Source of the DNA: Hymenoscyphus infarciens
Lineage: Eukaryota > Ascomycota > Leotiomycetes > Helotiales > Helotiaceae
Length of the DNA stretch: 64,000 bases
Assembly (NCBI GenBank): GCA_001414345.1
Contig: LLCB01000075.1
Coordinates: 1-64,000 of the forward strand
Direction of reading: 5' to 3'
Shown here one piece after another: positions 12,855 through 25,100 of this stretch. Each line of letters begins with the position of its first letter. The first letter of the stretch is position 1. Both the position numbers and the translations under genes were made by a program. The notes beneath the pieces were generated by a model. That model saw only the letters and a program-made list of their open reading frames with translations, had not been told where the DNA came from and made no database searches.

Positions 12855-15823
12855 TTGGTCACCCGACGTGCCTTATTCAGCTCTACTAGAATACGCGAAT
12901 CCCAAAAATGAGAAATATAGACGCCTCGATTTCGAAATCGAGTTTACTACACTAGGAGCCACAGCAGAGTTTACTATTTACATAGGCAACAGAAAGCAGA
13001 GTACTATAAATTCAGTAGTCGAAATACAATATGAGAGCTAAAGGAGGAAATAGAAATTAAAAGTAGCGGAGGAGTTTTATCAAGGTGTTTAGAACCCCTT
13101 CTCAAGTTTTTAATACTAGCGAAAGCCAAAATTACAATTTCACATTTTATAGAGGCCGTCTCAAAACCACTCTATTTTCTACCTTGCAACTTTGGTGAAA
13201 ATGATTTATATTGAATAAATAGGAAGAGCATAACGAACTCACTGGAAACCTCAGCATCGCTTTAATTTTAATTCATTTCACAAATGGACTCTATTTAAAA
13301 AGCACCTGGACTCGATCCAAAAATTGACTTATCATGATTTTTTCTCTCTGACATATTTTCAGTTTGCTTCTTGGGATTCAACAATGGTGTGCATGTGCAG
13401 CGGCCGAATTCGCCATCTCGGGTCAGGGGGTCTCCCTGTAAGAGTATGCCCTATCGTCCTTTTGAACATCCGGTGAGGCAGACGGCCTGGCATTAAAACG
13501 AGGCCGAAAATTGATTTTGCTATAATATTATGATCCTGCAAATGTATAACTAGCTGCGCGTTGTTGCCTAGGTAGGTGTGCCAGCCTCAAAGATCCCTGG
13601 ATCGGCAAATAAAGAGTACTTTTAATAGGATATCAACTTCGAGAGTAAGCTATATAGGTCTAAAGCTACTTTAACTCTATTCTATTCTTATTTATTTAGT
13701 CTACTATAGAACTGAATTATAAATCATTTTCTCTACTTAAAGTATCTAGTATATAATCTAATTAGAGTAGTCTCTCTTCTTATTAATTCTAGTAAGAATA
13801 TTAGCTACTACGTAGAAAACCTATTAATCTAATAGAGAGAGGTTATTTCTAACTAACTCTCTATTAAAGAACTTTAATAGCTATTAGCTTTACTTTAGTT
13901 TACTCTCTTAATATAGTAGAAAGTCTATAACTATAGAGAACTTTTATCAATCGGGACGATTAGATTCTAAGAAGCTTTCTAGAGTACTAAAGGAGTCTCC
14001 TCGTATAATATAGAGACTGCGAAACACTACTCCAAGAGGTGGAACCAGATGTGCGAAATTTCAGCGCTATGATATCTCGGTTAAGAACGTAAAGAATAGA
14101 GCAGGCTTAGGTAATTGTCCTCTTCTTCTACGTACTTAGTAACTCGCGCTTAAAGGAATCGTTCAGAGTATAAGAAGGATATATTCATAAGGCGCTATAA
14201 GGAACATGCGAACTTTTATACCTTAGTAGTAATAAATAAGACAATTCTTATAAAGTAAGTGGTTTGACAAAAGAGATGGTGCCTACCTATGGTTTCATGC
14301 CTTTTATAGAATTACATGAAATCTATAGTATATTACCTCTTAACAATTACGCGAAAGACAGACGGCGTAGGCGACTATAGCAGGTGAACTAGCGACCTAC
14401 GACGAGGAGAACTATTAGCTAACACATACGTAGGAATGTAAATCTCGAAGCTCTATTAGTAATAACTATAAGGTTGTCAGTGCTATACTTAATAAGATAC
14501 TAGATATCCTCTAAGACGGTGGGATCCCGCTCCTTCGCCTAGAAAATAGTAAATTTAAAGTAAAACGAGTAGTAAACGACAAGCTCTACATTGCGGGAAC
14601 ACATGTTTAGGCTAGCGGGCTTAGGAACTCAAAAGGAACTATGATAAGTCTATGGCAGTCAATAGAGTTGTCAAGCCTCACGGCTGCTACTAAGCGAATA
14701 ATTCCTTCGAATTTCCTTGTAAAGGATTTAAAAACACGTGGTTTACCGAGCGTTATAAAGATATAAGTTATTTTGGTTCAATAGTATATAGCCTAGATAG
14801 AAGTTGAACTTAGTTATTACTAGGAATATCGTAATTAGCTATATAATAACGAGTTTCTATTCCTTAGCTATTGATTATTATAACGATGCTTTCGTATTTG
14901 CTACTTCGGCTCGAGTAAGGAGTTCTAGTATTCCTTCTAGGATATTATCTATATAAGGCTAGTAGAAATTAGTAATAGAAATCACCTATGAAAGTTAGTT
15001 AATAAGTACCTGTTAGAATGTCATCTATAGACTATTTATAGTATTACTATATTTCCGAACTATAATCTCCTTAACAATCTTACTAGTATCCCAAGTCTGT
15101 CCTGTTTATCTTAATAGAAACTAGCGAACTCTAGGTTCCTACTACTTATCGAATATTCTTAGTCCTAATAGTATCTACAAAATTTGACTTAGCTCTCACT
15201 AGGTCACCTAGGTTTCCTCGGGATATAGGAGTAATAAAGCTTGGCGTACTAAAATGAAACTCCAGGAAGGTTACCGGAAGGGTTTCTTTCAAGTGATGAA
15301 CATCTTCAACATGTGAGTGCGGAATCGGGTATAAGACTATATGTCTAGATTATTACGATAACCTGCGAGTAGATTATGAGTATTTATTACAAAACCGGCG
15401 GAGCTTTTGTTTACCCTGTCTACTAGTTTCATCAACTCTATAGTACGAGTAATTTTGAAGTTTAAAATGTTATTCAGCTGCCTATTACTTGTCTATTAGT
15501 TTCAAAGTTGGTTACTAGGCTAGAGTAGATGAATTTTATCACCTAATTAGAAAACATTTTAATTATAGATATTTAGTAAGTGACTATGGAAGTGACAAAG
15601 GAATTAGCTATAATCAAAGTCTGAAGTACAATTGTTATTTACTAAGAATACTATATAAGAATAGTTGTTAATAGTACCTTATAAGAGAGCTAATTCTTAA
15701 ACTCCGGCACTCTTCCTATTTCATTATACGAGTATTCTTATATAATTATAAATATTATTTTAGAGAGTTTTAAAGAAGCTAGAAACTAACTTTTTAATTC
15801 CTCTAAACCTTTATAAGACTTGA
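12855..15823. other. Intergenic then AT-rich mosaic, no gene seen
   Basis: Up to about 13630 composition is ordinary with no supported gene. From 13640 it becomes AT-rich with RIP-like TA enrichment, interleaved with less altered stretches near 14030-14560 and 15240-15540. No reading frame, terminal repeat or known family could be made out. Confidence 0.5.
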
Positions 15824-15833
15824 ATAATATTTA

Positions 15834-16405
15834 CGGTAATTGATATAAATACTACTTTTTTAATTATTAAAGATAGAAATACTATCTAATTAATTTATTT
15901 CTAATAGAAATGTCACTCTTATGCTATTCAAATATTTTATACGCTTCTAGTACGTTTTTTAGTATACTTGTCATTTATTTGATATAAGTAAAATAGTAGC
16001 ATTTTTGTTAAGAATAAAATAGTGGCATTTATATTAGTGAAATAGTAGTATATCTATTAGTCACTATTCACTCTTTTTAGGTGAATCCTCGCCTAAAAAT
16101 AGTAAATAGTAACTAAGTATATATAAACCTTCTCTAAGTAAAGACATTCCTAAAAACAATACTAAAACAAGCTTATTAATACTCTTAAAGCATATATATA
16201 CTAATATAAATACTACCTTTATATTCCTAATAGAAATACTATCTATTTTAGATATAAATACTACTATTCCTAATTTATTATTTTAGTAGTAAAATTACTA
16301 CTAAATAAATAAATAGTATAAGAGTGGCATTTCTATTAGAAATAAATTAATTAGGTGGTATTTCTATCTTTAATTATTAAAAAGGTGGCATTTATATCAA
16401 TTACT
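15834..16405. mobile_element. MITE with 95-bp terminal inverted repeats, MULE-like
   Basis: Positions 15834-15928 and 16312-16405 are inverted copies of each other, differing mostly by C/T and G/A changes. They enclose about 380 AT-rich bases that contain further short inverted copies of a subterminal ATAAATACTACT-type motif. The flanks 15824-15833 and 16406-16415 are the same 10 bases, ATAATATTTA. Long inverted repeats with a 9-10 bp target duplication are typical of Mutator-like elements. There is no transposase, so it is non-autonomous. The flanks are AT-rich, so a chance duplication is possible but unlikely at 10 of 10. Confidence 0.7.
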
Positions 16406-16415
16406 ATAATATTTA

Positions 16416-17423
16416 TACTTATTCTCGACTACTATAAATAATTTAAAGTAAAGTGACTACCTAAGAGTAATACCCACGTCTCTGACTAGATAATAACTAA
16501 ACAATTCGATCGTAAATCTAATATATTAATAGTATTTTTCTATTTTTCTATATTCGAGTACTCTCTTTAGCTACGATAAAAATTCCTATATTAGTGCTTT
16601 CCAGGTTGTCTACTCTCAGTTTTGGGCAGCTATTTACGTAACAGACTGATTTCACCAGTGAGCTACTTTTAAGTGTCCGAGCCCCTTTTTGGCCTCGCTT
16701 AGTATAAAATTATTTTCAATCTATAAGTTTCACGAAGCATCATTTTGGAAATTGATATCTTGGTAGAAAAGTACCGCGTTAGACTTGGTCTGATGCTATT
16801 CTTGAACACGAATTTCCTTGTACCTGTAGCACTGAACTTCAATATCGGGATTTTGTAAGCTTAAGGTATATAAAAACTACCCTCTCCCCCCCTGAAAAAT
16901 TCTTCATCTACGCATCTTATTGAAAACCTCCCTCCAAAGGATACTTGTTTATCAAAAATAAGTGTGGTGAGGGGAAAGATTTTTATCAAGGATGCCTCGG
17001 CCATGACGATAATTAGCGTAAAGCCCAGCCAGCCCTGGAAGATGCCATCACGATCGACCAAGATCAGCCGGCTCTCCAGAAAATCCGATTTTAGGCTTTT
17101 TGGGAGGAGGTGTAATTGGCAGCGCTTAAGCTGCCAATACACGGAATCCGATATCACGGTCAGACTCCACCCTGCTAGCGCCAGCTAGGGTCACATAAGG
17201 TGTCATTAAGAGCTCGAAACTGGGATGTCAATCGGCACGAGAATTGCCGTGGGGTTGTGGCGTCTGCGTCCTCAGCCCTTCGGCGACGGGAGCGACAGAT
17301 GATGAGCACCCGCCCGATATTGGTATTTGGGTGCTACCCGCCCATGCTGACATCAAACATTTTCCTCCAGCTAAGTACCACCACTACAAGTCTGGATGAT
17401 GTCGTCGTCAGCTTTTGACTTTT
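16416..17423. other. Intergenic, no gene supported
   Basis: AT-rich to about 16600, then balanced. A 98-codon minus-strand frame at 16861-17157 has no recognisable family and no splice or start context worth calling. Confidence 0.5.
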
Positions 17424-17596
17424 GATCCGATCGCAAGCTTTCCCGACCTTCTTCCTTCCCGAGGTCCCTTCCGTCCTCCTCCTCTCGAAGCTCCCCCACC
17501 AACACCAACTCCCCTCCAACATCGCCCAACACTGAGAACCTCTCAGTCTCCCATCCCTCACTTCCTCACTCCGCGACACGATCGTAAACCAACAAA
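17424..17596 (+). promoter_or_regulatory. Pyrimidine-rich promoter and 5' leader of the DUF7053 gene
   Basis: The 170 bases before the start codon are dominated by C and T on the plus strand, with TCC, TTCC and CTCC runs, followed by CCAACAAAATG. CT-rich tracts just upstream of the start are common in highly expressed filamentous fungal genes. No TATA box is evident. Confidence 0.4.
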
Positions 17597-18595
17597 ATGC
17601 CACGAACAACATTTACGACGATAACCCCCCTCCCAGTGGGCGTCTCGAGAGAAACGGGACTCGCAACGCTACATGATCACCTCGAGATGATCGACCTCAA
17701 CCCCACACATACCTCTCGCAACAAAATCCCACCCCCGCCCGAAGCGAGTCCGGAAGAATACCATTGCACTTGGTACGAAATCACCGACAAGATCTCCTAC
17801 TTCCCTGGCTACTCCGGCAAAGTCTCCTTCAAAGCATGCTTCCATGACTTGCCTTTCGGGGTTCAAATCCACGTGTATGCGCCGATGGGGTTGGACATCA
17901 AGGAGAAATGGACGTTGGCGGGAAACGAACCACACGAGCCCGTCCAGCCGGTGGAGTTGGGAATCGGCGCGCCAATATCGGGGCTCTACCTCCGCGAAGA
18001 CGTCGAAATCAAATGCAACTTTGTGGTTACCAGATTCGTACGAAGACAATTAAAAGACGCATTAGCAACGCTCGTCGCGAGGTTATTGGTCAAAACACAA
18101 TTACAGGAAGCCGCGGAGAAGAATCGAAGATTAACACAAAGCACTCATCAATCCTATTCCGCCCCAAACTCACCACCGAATTCTCCTCCTTTGAATGCGC
18201 CTTCGATGCTCCATCCTCCAGCGAGATATAGTCAAATGAGCCAGGTTAGCCAGCAGAGTCAACATAGTCAGTACAGCCATCATTTGAATACACCACCCAT
18301 TTCTCCGCCTGCTCCAGTTACACCACCTCTATCAGGGACCTTTCCAAAACATTCTTACGATCCTTCGGCATACGCACATGTGCAGCAGAAACAAGCACCT
18401 GTTCATCCACTCCATGCTCAGGTCGCTTGTCCGCCGCAATGGTCGCCTCAAACTTCTCAGATGTCGTATACACATGGACAGCAGCAGTCTTATCCCGAGT
18501 ACGATGATAAGCCAATGCCGGGTTATAATGAGATGGATGCGAATCAGACGCTGAAACCTCAGCCTCCGGTTGAGTTACCTGCTTCGATGCATTAA
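17597..18595 (+). CDS. DUF7053 domain protein
   Basis: A single exon encoding 332 residues. The first ~180 residues match my memory of the fungal DUF7053 family: MPRTTFTTITPLPVGVSRET at the start, then YHCTWYEITDKISYFPGYSG, FKACFHDLPFGVQIHVYAP, LDIKEKWTLAG and GLYLREDVEIKCNFVVTRFV. The last ~150 residues are low complexity (Pro, Ser, Gln, His, Tyr) and probably disordered, with repeated SQ/HSQ steps around residues 210-230. No signal peptide or membrane segment. The molecular function of the family is unknown. The start follows CAAAATG. Codon use is normal and it shows no RIP damage. Confidence 0.85.
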   Translation: MPRTTFTTITPLPVGVSRETGLATLHDHLEMIDLNPTHTSRNKIPPPPEASPEEYHCTWYEITDKISYFPGYSGKVSFKACFHDLPFGVQIHVYAPMGLDIKEKWTLAGNEPHEPVQPVELGIGAPISGLYLREDVEIKCNFVVTRFVRRQLKDALATLVARLLVKTQLQEAAEKNRRLTQSTHQSYSAPNSPPNSPPLNAPSMLHPPARYSQMSQVSQQSQHSQYSHHLNTPPISPPAPVTPPLSGTFPKHSYDPSAYAHVQQKQAPVHPLHAQVACPPQWSPQTSQMSYTHGQQQSYPEYDDKPMPGYNEMDANQTLKPQPPVELPASMH

Positions 18596-19567
18596 GATTA
18601 TCGTGTCGCACAGTTTATGGTTGGTAATTATGGTTGTGAGGTATTAAAATTATGAATTGTTACGAATATTATTTGGACGAGTAGATGGGATCTCCACAAA
18701 TTTGGAGATGAGGAATGGGGGTTTGATTTCGCATGGCGTCCAGGATTTGAGGAGTTTTCGATGATACCTGCGATTTATTCGTGCCAAAGAGGAGAGAGGG
18801 AGCAATTTCCAGGAGCTGTGGAAATATTAAAAAAGTCGGGTGGTTGGCACTGGTGTTGATAATTATATATGTTTACTTCATTCACATCTACTTTCAAAAG
18901 CTACATCTTCTCTATTTAATTCTCTACTTTCTTTTGCCTTGATCGTCCTTCTTACTGCCTCTCTGTTCATTAGCCTCGATTTTCACGTTGGTAATATTTC
19001 ACAAGCTCGACACCGTCGCCACATTGCGTTGCCGGGTATTCCGTCTTACGTGACACTAGATGACATACCCGGATGTCACTGTCGCCACTTCAACTGAGCA
19101 CGCGTACTGGCTTCACATACGATCGCGATTTGTTTTTCATTTGCTTTCGTTCTAGAAAATTGAAGCCGCCGGGAAATATCAGTCCCGTGGGGCTGTGGTG
19201 CTGTGCTGAGGTTCTTGGGGTTAAACTAGCTTGTGACAAGTAGAAAGCATGAAGTGGAATTAGGTTGAGATAAAACCCTAACCCTAAAGCTTCTAAAGGG
19301 TTCTCGATAGTGCTCCGCCTAGGAATAATTTAAAATGTCTCTATTCCAAAATCTCTGTTTCCAATAAATTTGATAACCCCTGTCTCACCACATGTCTAGG
19401 TAGAATGCCCCACCAACGAACCCCGCCGACTCGCGACAGCGACACATTGACACTTTACAACGCGTCTGCCGTCGCAAAGAATCTTCTTTTCTTTGTAATT
19501 ATCACTGCTCATAGGTTACATCTAGAAATACTCTGCTCAATTCAACTACTACCATCTAAACGACAAA
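18596..19567. other. Intergenic between two plus-strand genes
   Basis: Holds the 3' region of the DUF7053 gene and the promoter of the DUF89 gene. A short frame at 18840-19097 looks spurious. Two tandem CCCTAA units occur at about 19274-19285, too few to call a telomeric relic. Confidence 0.5.
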
Positions 19568-21305
19568 ATGGAACACGATACTACAACCCGTAAGTTTCCT
19601 CCAGCACGAGCAGTGGTGGGGTAAACGAGGTGAATCTTAATCTTCTACAGCCCAGTATCTGACTTCGGATAAAACCTCCTTCGCATATATCTCTGCGAGA
19701 GATCGGTGGCCTGTTATATTGGTAGGAAACTTTCGAAATCATCTACGGGAAATGGGAGAGGCTGATTGAGGCAGACGGGCGCAATCGACGATGTGCATCG
19801 AGCGGTCTCCGAAACTACAGAAGATGTCAAGAGAGACGAGGGGAAGAGAATTATCGAGGAACTGGCGAAGCTGAAATATGAGTTACAGCATGATCGCAAG
19901 TTGACGTAGGTCTCATATGCAGGTTGGGGTTGTGGGCATAGCTGATGATTTTAGGCCTCTGCGGGATGACGGAAAATCTGATATTGAGGGGTACAACAAG
20001 GAGCTTGAAAGTCGGGGAACACCTTCGTGGTTTAATGTTCCATGGCTTTATGCGGAATGTTATCTTTACCGGTACGAGTTTCCCTGCTTCAGAGAACAAA
20101 TACGGAAAACAAGAGAAGTCAAAGGCTAAGCAACAAAAGTTAGACGTGTAGCAACATCATTTTCCCTCTCCACCCACTGGAAAAACTACGACATCTTCGC
20201 CCGCCAAAAACTCTCTACCTTTCGTTCCTCTCGCCCGGCAGTTCTCGAACTCGCAGCCCGTTACCACACCCTCCTCCAACAAATGTCCGAGAACAAATCC
20301 CACAAAAGTGAGCAAGAAATCGACGAGGCAGAGAAGATCCTGTTCATGGAAATGTGCGAGATCTGTCTATGGGGAAACGCAACCGACCTCTCCCTCCTCA
20401 CATCCCTAACCTACGAAGACATCCAGAAACTGCAAGGCTCCGAAGCTAGGAAAGCTTCAGAAGCAAACATTATAGTCAATGATTTGGAACTCGCATACGA
20501 TGTTTTGAAAAAGGCGAAGAGGGAGGGGAAGAAGGATAGACAAGTGGATATCGTTCTCGATAACGCGGGTTTTGAACTTTACGTTGATCTCATCCTCGCC
20601 GGATTTCTTCTCTCTGCTGGACTGGCGACGAATGTGATTTTACATCCCAAGTCTATTCCTTGGTTTGTCTCTGATGTTTTGCCAGGGGATTTTGCGGCGT
20701 TGCTGAATGCGCTTGCGAGTCCGCAGCCTTTTTATAGTACACCGAGTGATGAGGAGGTTAATAAGGGGGTTACCCCTGTTCCGTTGACTCAAAAGGAGGT
20801 TGGGGAGTTAGCTTTCTTGTTCCAGAATTGGAGTGGGTTCCATGCTGAGGGACAATTGAGATTACGTTCTAATGGATTTTGGACCGAGGGGGGTAGTTTT
20901 TGGCGACTACCAAGTTCGGATAAGAGACTTCAAGAGGATTTGAAAGAGAGTGAGTTGGTGATTTTTAAGGGGGATTTGAATTATCGGAAGTTGACTTGTG
21001 ATGTGAGTCCTACCCTCTTCGAGATATGAATTTCCAATTCCTCCTACCAGACACAAATAACTAACGACCAACAGGCCGTATGGGACCCAACGACTCCCTT
21101 CACAAAAGCCATTGGACCGCTAGGTCCCGGATCAGGAGTCAATGTCTTGGCATTGAGAACTTGTAAGGCGGATGTGGTAGTGGGGTTGAAGGAGGGAGAG
21201 GATGAGAAATTGAAGGCCTTAGAGGGAGGTGGTGGTGAAAGTGGAGAGAGGAAGTGGGCTTGGAGTGGGAAGTGGGCAGTGGTTAGTTTCTCTGGTGGGA
21301 AATAA
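19568..21305 (+). CDS. ARMT1-like damage-control phosphatase (DUF89)
   Basis: A six-exon model keeps frame throughout: 19568-19589, 19651-19721, 19775-19905, 19955-20071, 20144-21002, 21075-21305, giving 476 residues, close to yeast Hrt2/YMR027W and human ARMT1. Introns are 49-72 nt. Landmarks: PSWFNVPWLYAECYLYR (about residues 96-113), WGNATDL (about 190-196), the metal-binding DNAGFEL with Asp253 and Asn254, and near the C-terminus FKGDLNYRKL then DPTTPFTKAIGPLGPG. The family hydrolyses phosphorylated metabolites such as fructose-1-phosphate with a divalent metal; a carboxyl methyltransferase activity has also been proposed for the human protein. Expected to be cytosolic, with no targeting signal. 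All motifs look intact. Confidence 0.9.
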
Positions 21306-21616
21306 ATCGGTTGATTGAGAGGTGTGGAAATGAGAGGATTTCGAGACATGTTAGATGGCAGAGAAAGATAATAGAGCCAAATAGATCTGAATAACTTACA
21401 CTTGCTCTCATCATTTTTATTGTTTTTGAGATGAGACAATCAAGATGATGGGAACAGTGAGTTGCAGTCGGCTTATCATATTCGCATCTGATACCTGTCG
21501 CCTGAAAATATATGTAGGCTGATTAGATTTTTCTAGTCTAGTCAGTCTGGTTTTCCCCCTTTCCCTAGCTTTTCAAGAACTTTGTCACTCCTATTTCTTT
21601 TTTCCTCGTTTAAAAT
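21306..21616. other. Intergenic, 3' ends of convergent gene and pseudogene
   Basis: A short stretch between the DUF89 stop and the ankyrin pseudogene stop. No feature beyond the 3' flanks is seen. Confidence 0.4.
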
Positions 21617-22187
21617 TTACCAAGAAGCCTCATCCCCGATTTCCACTATGGAAACTCGCTTTCGATCAACCCCAGCCTTCATCAGCAATCTCGCAATTGC
21701 AACAAACAGTTTCTTTGTAGCTATTTGGAGTGATCTTTCGTCATAGTTGGTTATCGCGTCAACTTCTACCCCGTGGTTCAATAGGACAATTTCCATTTCA
21801 ATGTCATTATAGGTGTTGCTGTTGTTAATGTTAATGCGGTATACACCTTATCACTGCGAGTCCCCATGTCGAGCAACAATTTGATGATGGTGTGCTGGCC
21901 TTGGGTACAGGGCAGGCTTCCTTCAGTGGATGGGATCGTGTGCTAGGATTCGTCTTAGTGTTGGGGCCCTTTCAAGCAACACACGTTCATGCCAGTGGGG
22001 TTCGTGGCGCCCTTGGCCTCTCCTTCGGTGTTGTCAAGGAGAAGGCTCTAGATTGTTGTGTTTACATGCGATGGTCAAGGGTACCGGTGGTCAAGGGAGT
22101 TAACACGCCGACGGCTGCTGCTTCGATGTTGACTGCCAGAGCCAAGGGGGTGTATTCATGTTTATGGAACTTACTCTTAAATACTAT
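21617..22187 (-). pseudogene. Ankyrin-repeat gene, C-terminal relic split by a LINE
   Basis: On the minus strand three stretches in different frames resemble successive ankyrin repeats: KHEYTPLALAVNIEAAAV, then HTIIKLLLDMGTRSDKV, then EIVLLNHGVEVDAI followed by ATKKLFVAIARLLMKAG. The last ends in a stop at 21617-21619. At least two frameshifts separate them. The 5' end is cut by the LINE. Across the LINE, the right flank at 27915 onward continues the same frame only for a short distance. Ankyrin arrays of this kind often form the C-terminal half of fungal NACHT proteins, but nothing here shows that. Confidence 0.6.
22175..22187. repeat. LINE target-site duplication, left
   Basis: TCTTAAATACTAT, identical over 13 bases to 27902-27914. 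Confidence 0.85.
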
Positions 22188-25100
22188 TTATTTATTTATT
22201 ACTATTTAACGTTAGGCAGAGTCTAGATCACGTGGTCTAGGTCCTAAAAAGTCCTAAAGAAGGGCAAATAACACTAGAGGGGTGCTCTAGGCTATAGGGG
22301 GCGTAAACGAGTAAGCTAATTTACAAAAGATAATTTAAAGAGAAGCTCTACTTTTAGAACAGCTCTTATTCTTAAATAGTTTAATAAGTTAGAAGAAGAT
22401 AAAGGAGATATATAAAAGTATAAGAGAGAGGAGAGAGATAAAGTAATTAAACTATTTTAAAAGATAGATCTTTATAAAGAATTTAGTCTTAGTATAAACC
22501 TTATAAAAGAGTTCCTTAGACCTAGGTCTAAAGAGGAGTTAAGGCTTTCCCTTAGCCTTAGCTAATAGCCTTAGGTCCTTCTTATTTATAAGCCTATAAA
22601 AGAGTAAGTAGAATTATGTCTTTACCTTCTTATATTTATAGTTCTCTAACTCTAGAAGTATATCGAAGTAGAAGAAGCGAAGGTAGTACGCTATAAAGTC
22701 TCTATAGCTAGTATAAGCTATAATTAGCTAAGCTAGGACCTCTCTTAATAGCTTAAAGGTCTTAGACTTTAAAGACTAGGAAGTAAGACCTAGCCTCTTA
22801 TAGGTATCTAGAAGCGTAGTCTACTAGAGTTAATTTATAAGCTTAATTCCTATCTCTTTAGCTTTACAATTAAGTATAGTAGTATAGAGTAAGAGGTAGA
22901 AGCTAAGAGAAAGAGTTAAGCGAGCTGCTTTCCTTATAGCTTAGTTAGCTATTATATTACTATAGATTCCTATATAACTAGGGTACTATCTTATTTAAAT
23001 TTTTCTAGAGTATAGCTAGATAAAGTTAAAGACCTTATTAAAGGTTTCTTATAACGTATTATAAGACTAGTAAGTTAGTTAGAGCATAGCTTCGAGGTTA
23101 TTAAGATAAATCTAGTATTTTATAGCTAAGAACTAAAAAGGGGATCTAAGGGCTAGTTTAAGGCTAAGTAAGATAGCTTTCGCCTCTATATCGTAGATTT
23201 CTAAGGTTTTACTAAAAGAGAAGAACTTTATATTTAATATAACCCCTCCTTTTATAAGATATATACCTCTACTAGTACTTTTATTATTTAAGTAAGAGCT
23301 ATTAGTAAATATAACTAAGTCTATAAAAAAGACTAAGATAAGGAATTTAAAGAATTCAGCTTTATAGAATTCTTTATTACTATTAGAGCTTAGGCCTACT
23401 ACTTTAAGAAAATAGGTTTATTAGTTAAAACCTCTATTCTATAGAGGGTTTTAAATTAGATTAATTTCTTCTAAGAGAGAGAGAGGTTAAGAGGACTAGT
23501 AAATAAGCCTAGCCTTTAAGTAAGAGTTATTTAAGTATTACTTAAGTAAGTAAGCTAAGTTGAGACGTTAGATTCTAGCTTTAAAAGCTCTATCTTTAGT
23601 AGTAAGAGTAATCTTAGTAGCTAATAAGCTAGATTTTATAAGAAGTACTAAGGTAGGGGTGGTTTTATAGACTAGAAAGATAATTCTAATATACTTTATA
23701 ACTACTCTATTTAAGAGTATTAAGTAATAGCTAATCTAGTTATTTATAAAGCCTATACTATCTATTTTCCTTATCTAACCTAGATACTAGGTCTTATATC
23801 TAAAGTAGGTAATTAAAAGGATATAAGCTATAGTAGCTTATTTTAGGAGATATAGAGAGGATCCTCTTACTATATTTATTATACTTTTAAGAGTATTAGC
23901 TATAAAGGTAACTTTACTAGCTATTCTTTTAATATAGCTATAAAAAGTAAGATAAAGGTTAAAGAAGATACTAAGCTATTAAAGCTCTTTTATAAGCTCT
24001 ATTATCTTTCTTTTAACTATAATAGAAAGGGGAGGTTAAATCCCTCTTCCTTTTTACTTTCTTTTATAAAAGAAGTAGATAAGTTCTAACTTTTTAGTAT
24101 TAAAGGTAATACCCTTATCTATACCTTACTTAAGTATACTAGTTACTTATTCTATAAATAGCGTAATATTCCCTACTTTTAAGAGTCTAGAGATAAGTAG
24201 TCTAATGTTATTAGTATAGCTAAACCTCTATACTACTAGAAGTAAGCTAACTCTTAGTCTAAATAGAGGTTAGATATATAGTATAAAAAGGATTAGTAAG
24301 ATAGACGAGCCTTAAGAAAGGTTATATTTAAGCAAGGTAGCGTCTCTTATCTCTTTATTAAGCTTTACTTTCATAGATCTATTAGTTAAGAAGAAGAAGA
24401 CCTATTCTATAAGGTAGTATAGCTATCTTTATTCTCTAAGTCTTTTAATTAAGTAGCTAAGGAGTACTATGTTAAAAGCCTTCTTAATATTAAGAGTAAG
24501 AAGAGAGGCTTCCTATTTATCTATAAGGGCTAACTTAATATTAAAGGTAAGGTAGGTAGTAAGGTTTATAACAGCCCTTAGTAGAAGAGTGCTAAACTAG
24601 TTCTATCCTAGAATAGCGTATTTAATAGCTATCTAAGAGACTTACTTAGTAAAAAGCCTTTTAAGCCCTTTTCTAAAAACTAAGAGTAGTATAATTAGCT
24701 AATATACTTAAAGAGAAGATTTATCTTTCTTATTAAGCTTTAGAATAATAGTAATAATAGTAGTATAGAAGATCTTTAAGTAAAAGTCTATCTTAATATA
24801 ACCTTTAAATAAAGAGAGGACAAGGCTTAATATTTATAGCTAGGCTACTTTAAAAACCTCTATTATAAGCTCGTTCTCTTCTAGTATAGTTAAAGCTTTA
24901 CTAAAGATTAATTCCTTAATCTTATATAAAGTAAGGTTAGCTTATAAGAGAGACTAAGAAGTAGTAGTTAAGATATTAAATAGAATATCCTTAACCTTAG
25001 CTTTATTTATAAGTAGCTCTTATACTAAGATCTTTTACTTTTCTTAAGTAGTAAAGCCTAATTAGTCTACTAAGTCTCTTAAGAGTAGAGACTTATAGAC

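Noticed and set aside
12615..13041. Open frames on both strands (12615-12851 minus, 12775-13041 plus)
   Set aside because: They overlap the decayed F-box-like gene and are shadows of it or of its 3' flank.
16861..17157. 98-codon minus-strand frame
   Set aside because: No family, no splice or start context, and low-complexity ends.
19272..19287. CCCTAACCCTAA, telomere-like
   Set aside because: Only two units, inside an ordinary intergenic region; chance is sufficient.
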